Of a stretch of DNA of 64,000 bases, positions 60,548-64,000 are shown one piece after another (position 1 is the first letter of the stretch; every line of letters starts with the position of its first letter). The position numbers and the translations under genes are program-made. This DNA is from Pseudopedobacter sp037968815 (GTDB lineage Bacteria; Bacteroidota; Bacteroidia; Sphingobacteriales; Sphingobacteriaceae): NCBI GenBank assembly GCA_037968815.1, contig JBBKWF010000007.1, forward strand, positions 62,001 to 126,000, in the 5' to 3' direction. Under the pieces are notes generated by a model. The model was given only the letters and a program-made list of their open reading frames with translations. It searched no databases and was not told where the DNA came from.

Positions 60548-61897
60548 ATGGAAAAAGGTATAACTAAGCAGTCAAAAAGTTCATCAATCGTAGTCGGTCT
60601 TGATATCGGTACTACCAAAATTTGTGTAATCGTTGGTCGCCGCAACGAACATGGTAAAATCGAAGTGCTAGGACTTGGAAAGGCAGAGTCTGCAGGTGTA
60701 AACCGTGGGGTTGTTGCTAATATTGCAAAAACCGTTAAAGGGATTACACAAGCAGTGGAAGAAGGCAGTACACAATCAAACGTTGACGTTAAAATTGTAA
60801 ACGTAGGTATTGCTGGGCAACACATCAAAAGCTTAAAGCACCGCGGGATTTTAACGCGTAAAGATTTAAACAATGAGATCTCTAAAAAAGATATCAGTAG
60901 ACTGATTGACGATATGTATAAGCTTGCCATGAATCCTGGTGAAGAGATTATCCATGTATTGCCTCAAGAGTTTACTGTTGATAATGAGCCTGGTATTAAG
61001 GATCCAATTGGTATGGCTGGCGTACGCTTAGAAGCTAATTTCCATATCATTACTGGTCACGTAATGGCGATTAGAAATATCATGAAATGCGTGGTACAAG
61101 CTAATTTAGAAACCGAAGAGTTGATTTTAGAGCCTTTAGCGTCATCAGAAGCTGTATTAAGTGAAGACGAAAAAGAAGCAGGTGTTGTACTAGTTGATAT
61201 AGGTGGTGGTACTACCGATGTTGCTATTTTCCATGAAAGCATCATCAGACATACTGCGGTTATTCCTTTCGGCGGAAATAGCGTTACCGAAGATATTAGA
61301 GAAGGCTGTTCTGTAATGCGTAACCAAGCAGAGTTGTTGAAGGTTAAATTTGGATCTGCTTTGGCAGAAGAAAATAAAGAAAACGAGATTATATGTGTAC
61401 CAGGGTTAAGAGGCAGAGAACCTAAAGAGATTTCTGTTAAAAACTTGGCTAAGGTGATTGAAGCTAGAATGGCCGAAATTATTGAACACGTACATTACGA
61501 GATTAAATCGTCTGGTTACGAGAAACGTTTAATTGGTGGAATTGTAATCACCGGAGGTGGTGCATTACTAAAACACTTAACGCAACTGGTAGAGTTTGAA
61601 ACTGGCTTAAACTGTAGAGTAGGTTATCCTAACGAGCATTTAGCTAAAAATGAAACCTTACCTAAAAACGTTTACGACGATTTAAAAAGCCCAATGTATG
61701 CAACAGGTATTGGCTTGTTGATTAAGGGTATTGAAAAAGCAGAATCAGAATATCAAAAAGAAGGTGCTTTAACCAAAGGGACAGATTTAGCGCAAGAAGC
61801 TACTCCTAAAAAGAGTAGAGGTTTGTTTGCTTCTATCCTTGACGGGACTAAGAAATTTATTAAAGACGATATATCTGACCAAGATTTTCTTAAATAA
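60548..61897 (+). CDS. ftsA: Cell division protein FtsA
   Basis: 449 residues, actin-like ATPase that tethers FtsZ to the membrane. SSSIVVGLDIGTTKICVIVG (residues 11-30) is the phosphate-1 motif, VLVDIGGGTTDVAIF is phosphate-2 and GGIVITGGGALLKHL is the adenosine motif. The C-terminal segment (GLFASILDGTKKFIKDD) is a plausible amphipathic membrane-targeting helix. It starts 1 base after ftsQ. Confidence 0.98.
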   Translation: MEKGITKQSKSSSIVVGLDIGTTKICVIVGRRNEHGKIEVLGLGKAESAGVNRGVVANIAKTVKGITQAVEEGSTQSNVDVKIVNVGIAGQHIKSLKHRGILTRKDLNNEISKKDISRLIDDMYKLAMNPGEEIIHVLPQEFTVDNEPGIKDPIGMAGVRLEANFHIITGHVMAIRNIMKCVVQANLETEELILEPLASSEAVLSEDEKEAGVVLVDIGGGTTDVAIFHESIIRHTAVIPFGGNSVTEDIREGCSVMRNQAELLKVKFGSALAEENKENEIICVPGLRGREPKEISVKNLAKVIEARMAEIIEHVHYEIKSSGYEKRLIGGIVITGGGALLKHLTQLVEFETGLNCRVGYPNEHLAKNETLPKNVYDDLKSPMYATGIGLLIKGIEKAESEYQKEGALTKGTDLAQEATPKKSRGLFASILDGTKKFIKDDISDQDFLK

Positions 61898-61915
61898 TTT
61901 TCAACAAAAGACAAG

Positions 61916-61957
61916 TTTTCCACACAATTAACATTTGTGGATAACTAATGTGGAAAA
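61916..61957. promoter_or_regulatory. Three DnaA-box-like sites between ftsA and ftsZ
   Basis: TTTTCCACA (61916-61924), TGTGGATAA (61936-61944, reverse complement of the consensus TTATCCACA) and TGTGGAAAA (61949-61957) cluster in 42 bases, 67 bases upstream of ftsZ. The outer two are inverted copies of each other. The perfect consensus match plus two one-mismatch copies is unlikely by chance in such a short gap. Confidence 0.65.
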
Positions 61958-62023
61958 TTATTTAATATTACGATAGGATAAAAATCGAGTAATTAAAATT
62001 ATTACCAACTGATAATTAAGGAT

Positions 62024-63670
62024 ATGCAGTTTGAAATGTTAAAAGAAAAGTCTTCAATCATCAAAGTAATTGGTGTTGGAGGGGGCGGAGGTAACGCGGT
62101 AAACCATATGTACAGGCAAGGAATAACAGGGGTGGACTTCATTATCTGTAATACTGATGCGCAAGCGTTGGAATTAAGCCCTATTCCTAACAAGGTACAA
62201 TTGGGAGCTAGCTTAACAGAAGGAATGGGTGCAGGCTCTATTCCGGAAGTCGGAAAAAACTCTGCTATTGAAAACATTGACGACTTAAAAGAGATGCTGG
62301 GCTCAAACACCCGTATGCTTTTTATTACCGCCGGAATGGGTGGTGGTACAGGTACCGGAGCAAGTCCAATTATCGCGAAAGCTGCAAAAGAACTTGATAT
62401 CCTTACAGTTGCAATTATTACTACTCCGTTTTCATTTGAAGGCAAGCGCAGAAGAATGCAAGCCGAAGAAGGTTTAGAGGAGCTGAAAAAATACGTTGAT
62501 TCTTACCTAGTTATTTCAAACGATAGGTTACGTGAGATTTTCGGAAATTTAACATTAGGTTCAGCTTTTGGTCAGGCCGATGATATTTTGACTACCGCTG
62601 CTAAAGGGATTGCAGAGATTATTACTGTTCCTGGTTACATCAACGTGGATTTTAAAGATGTGCGCACTGTAATGAAAGATAGTGGCGTAGCTATAATGGG
62701 TAGTTATTCTGCCGAAGGTGATGATCGAGCTTTAAGGGCAGTTGAAGGCGCATTAGCATCTCCTTTATTGAAAGATAATGAGATTGAAGGCGCAAGATAT
62801 ATTCTATTAAATATCAGCTCTGGCGATAAAGAAGTAACCATGGATGAAGTAAGTATCATTACTGACTTTATTCAAGAGCAGGCTGGTTTATCTGCAGATT
62901 TAATCTGGGGTAACTGTAGCGATTCTGAACTGGGAGATAATATTTCGGTAACGATTATTGCAACTGGCTTCCAAACTGTAGAACAAAGAGAGCAAACTAA
63001 ACAGAGCGCTCCTAAAAAGCAATACTTAACTTCAGATACACCGTTGATTAAACCAATCAATGAGTTTTCTAAAAAAGCAGATCCTATTGTAGAGCAAGCT
63101 GTAGAATACGATAACACACCAACATTAAAGTCAGAAGAGAAAGTAAGTGTGCCACAAGCAGATTTATTTGGTGAAGTATCTAAATCTACATCTTCAAGAT
63201 CAGTATCTGATTCTTCAGAGAAAGTGGTAAAACACCAATTGTTTGAAGAAGAAAAAGAGGAAGAAGCTGAAGAGCAAGATACTCACGGTTTTAACCTGAA
63301 GTTTTCTGAGCCAGAGGTTTTTACTCCAGTAGCTGAAGCGGAAGAAGAGAGTAGTATTCCAGAAGCGGAAGAGCTTAGAGAAGAAGTTGTAGCATCTGTT
63401 GACGACAATAAAACAGACCAAACAATGGAAGAGCAATTGCGTAAATCTAAAGAGCGTATTCTACGTTTAAAAGATTTAAGTATGAGATTACGTTCTACCG
63501 CAGGTTTGCAAGAGTTAGAAGATGTACCAGCTTATAGAAGAAGACAAACTCCTTTGAGCGAGGTGCCTCATTCATCAGAGTCTCAAGTGTCTCGTTTTAC
63601 TTTAAGTAATGAAGAGGGGCAAACAGAAATACGACCAAACAATTCTTTTCTACATGATAATGTAGATTAA
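62024..63670 (+). CDS. ftsZ: Cell division protein FtsZ
   Basis: 548 residues. The tubulin-like GTPase core spans about residues 12-325: IGVGGGGGNAVNHMYRQG, GMGGGTGTGASPIIAK (tubulin signature, about residues 105-120), TTPFSFEGKRR, and the T7-loop/synergy region GSAFGQADDILTTAAKG. About 200 residues of acidic, low-complexity linker follow (EEEKEEEAEEQD), then a basic segment (RKSKERILRLKDLSMRL) and the C-terminal peptide NSFLHDNVD. The long linker is typical of Bacteroidota. It ends the dcw cluster and has a terminator. Confidence 0.98.
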   Translation: MQFEMLKEKSSIIKVIGVGGGGGNAVNHMYRQGITGVDFIICNTDAQALELSPIPNKVQLGASLTEGMGAGSIPEVGKNSAIENIDDLKEMLGSNTRMLFITAGMGGGTGTGASPIIAKAAKELDILTVAIITTPFSFEGKRRRMQAEEGLEELKKYVDSYLVISNDRLREIFGNLTLGSAFGQADDILTTAAKGIAEIITVPGYINVDFKDVRTVMKDSGVAIMGSYSAEGDDRALRAVEGALASPLLKDNEIEGARYILLNISSGDKEVTMDEVSIITDFIQEQAGLSADLIWGNCSDSELGDNISVTIIATGFQTVEQREQTKQSAPKKQYLTSDTPLIKPINEFSKKADPIVEQAVEYDNTPTLKSEEKVSVPQADLFGEVSKSTSSRSVSDSSEKVVKHQLFEEEKEEEAEEQDTHGFNLKFSEPEVFTPVAEAEEESSIPEAEELREEVVASVDDNKTDQTMEEQLRKSKERILRLKDLSMRLRSTAGLQELEDVPAYRRRQTPLSEVPHSSESQVSRFTLSNEEGQTEIRPNNSFLHDNVD

Positions 63671-63688
63671 AATTTTTCAAATAAGTAA

Positions 63689-63721
63689 AAGAAAGCCATT
63701 CCCAAAAAGAATGGCTTTCTT
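63689..63721 (+). terminator. Terminator after ftsZ
   Basis: AAGAAAGCCATTC (63689-63701) and GAATGGCTTTCTT (63709-63721) form a perfect 13-bp stem with a 7-base loop. The T-run is short. Confidence 0.75.
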
Positions 63722-63749
63722 GTTGGTTTATTCTTAAAAAACACAAACG

Positions 63750-63780
63750 TTGTTAATCAGCAGTAAAAATTGTAAATTTG
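63750..63780 (+). promoter_or_regulatory. Promoter of the PLP-enzyme gene at the right edge
   Basis: TTG (63750-63752), a 20-base spacer, then TAAATTTG (63773-63780) match the Bacteroidota consensus. Short inverted arms AACGTTG (63746-63752) and CAACGTT (63781-63787) flank it and may be a regulatory site. Confidence 0.65.
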
Positions 63781-63823
63781 CAACGTTTTTTATATACGAA
63801 TACAATTAAAATAATATAACATT

Positions 63824-64000
63824 TTGGATATTTTTGATAAGATAGCGAAGAACATGGGACCTTTGGGACAACACCAAAAATGGTCACATGGATATTTTTC
63901 TTTTCCTAAATTGGAAGGAGAAATTGGACCTCACATGAATTTCAGAGGTAAAAAGCATTTGGTTTGGAGTTTAAACAACTATTTAGGTTTAGCAAATCAC
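63824..64000 (+). CDS. PLP-dependent aminotransferase class I/II-fold protein (3' end cut by window)
   Basis: 59 codons are visible, from TTG 63824 (MDIFDKIAKNMGPLGQ) to the window end. GHFSFPKL-like GYFSFPKLEGEIGPHMNFRG and LVWSLNNYLGLANH match the N-terminus of alpha-oxoamine synthase/serine palmitoyltransferase-like enzymes, distantly related to Kbl at 7013 (NNYLGL is shared). ATG 63854 is a possible start, but the residues before it appear conserved. The catalytic lysine lies outside the window, so the exact reaction is open. Confidence 0.75.
   Translation, partial: MDIFDKIAKNMGPLGQHQKWSHGYFSFPKLEGEIGPHMNFRGKKHLVWSLNNYLGLANH

Noticed and set aside
62002..62445. 147-codon minus-strand frame over the start of ftsZ
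   Set aside because: Antisense shadow of the Gly-rich FtsZ GTPase motifs, giving poly-Pro-like strings.
1..64000. CRISPR array
   Set aside because: No regularly spaced identical repeats of 24-40 bases were found; the short tandem repeats at 54448 and 57139 do not have spacers of CRISPR size.

Overview
This window looks like a chromosomal segment of a Bacteroidota bacterium, most likely in the Sphingobacteriaceae (Pedobacter-like). The reasons are an AT-rich genome, promoters of the TTG-N19/20-TAnnTTTG type, a SusC/SusD pair, TonB-dependent receptors with CarboxypepD_reg-like domains, a protein with a type IX secretion tail, an SDR-type threonine dehydrogenase next to kbl, and a dcw cluster without ddl but with a long MraY and an FtsZ with a long acidic C-terminal tail. 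The genus is an inference from overall style, not from a database match.

Layout. 1-5230: a tripartite RND efflux operon (TolC-like protein cut by the left edge, adaptor, pump), ended by a terminator. 5383-8200: an Lrp/AsnC regulator divergent from a threonine-to-glycine operon (threonine dehydrogenase, kbl), with two operator-like palindromes between them. 8309-9712: dihydrolipoyl dehydrogenase. 10080-11757: an AT-rich two-gene accessory cassette, an HTH-ImmA/IrrE metallopeptidase plus an unknown partner, behind a promoter flanked by two identical perfect palindromes. 11996-14828: a TonB receptor and a thioredoxin-like protein, with an inverted repeat resembling a DtxR box inside the promoter spacer. 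15009-16335: an OYE-family reductase and a small membrane protein. 16577-16769: tRNA-Ala(GGC) preceded by a truncated duplicate of its 5' half.

16984-43344 is the accessory core. It begins with decayed genes (a sulfatase remnant, an unidentified C-terminal fragment and an alkaline-phosphatase-type gene reduced to its two ends) around a DeoR-type regulator. A catabolic island follows: an ACS-type MFS transporter, an FAD oxidoreductase, an EEP-family phosphatase/nuclease lipoprotein, two paralogous GDPDs, a calcineurin-type phosphoesterase, a polyol-permease-like MFS transporter, a 2-hydroxyacid dehydrogenase, two different FGGY kinases, a histidine phosphatase, SusC, SusD, a DUF5689 lipoprotein, a T9SS-type surface protein and an NPP-type phosphodiesterase. 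It is organised like a polysaccharide utilization locus, but I see no glycoside hydrolase or lyase: all five exported catalytic enzymes are phosphoesterase families. I read it as a candidate locus for using phosphodiester-linked polyols or glycerol (for example teichoic-acid-like or glycerophosphodiester material). This is the most novel system in the window, and the substrate is inference.

43518-47406 holds housekeeping or unassigned genes (2OG-Fe(II) oxygenase, a 49-residue membrane protein, a DUF4403 lipoprotein, pgk). 47801-63670 is the dcw cluster: mraZ, rsmH, ftsL-like, ftsI, murE, mraY, murD, ftsW, murG, murC, ftsQ, ftsA, ftsZ, with MraZ-box-like repeats before mraZ and three DnaA-box-like sites before ftsZ. 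The window ends inside a PLP-dependent aminotransferase-like gene starting at 63824. I saw no CRISPR array, rRNA, intact insertion sequence or prophage.
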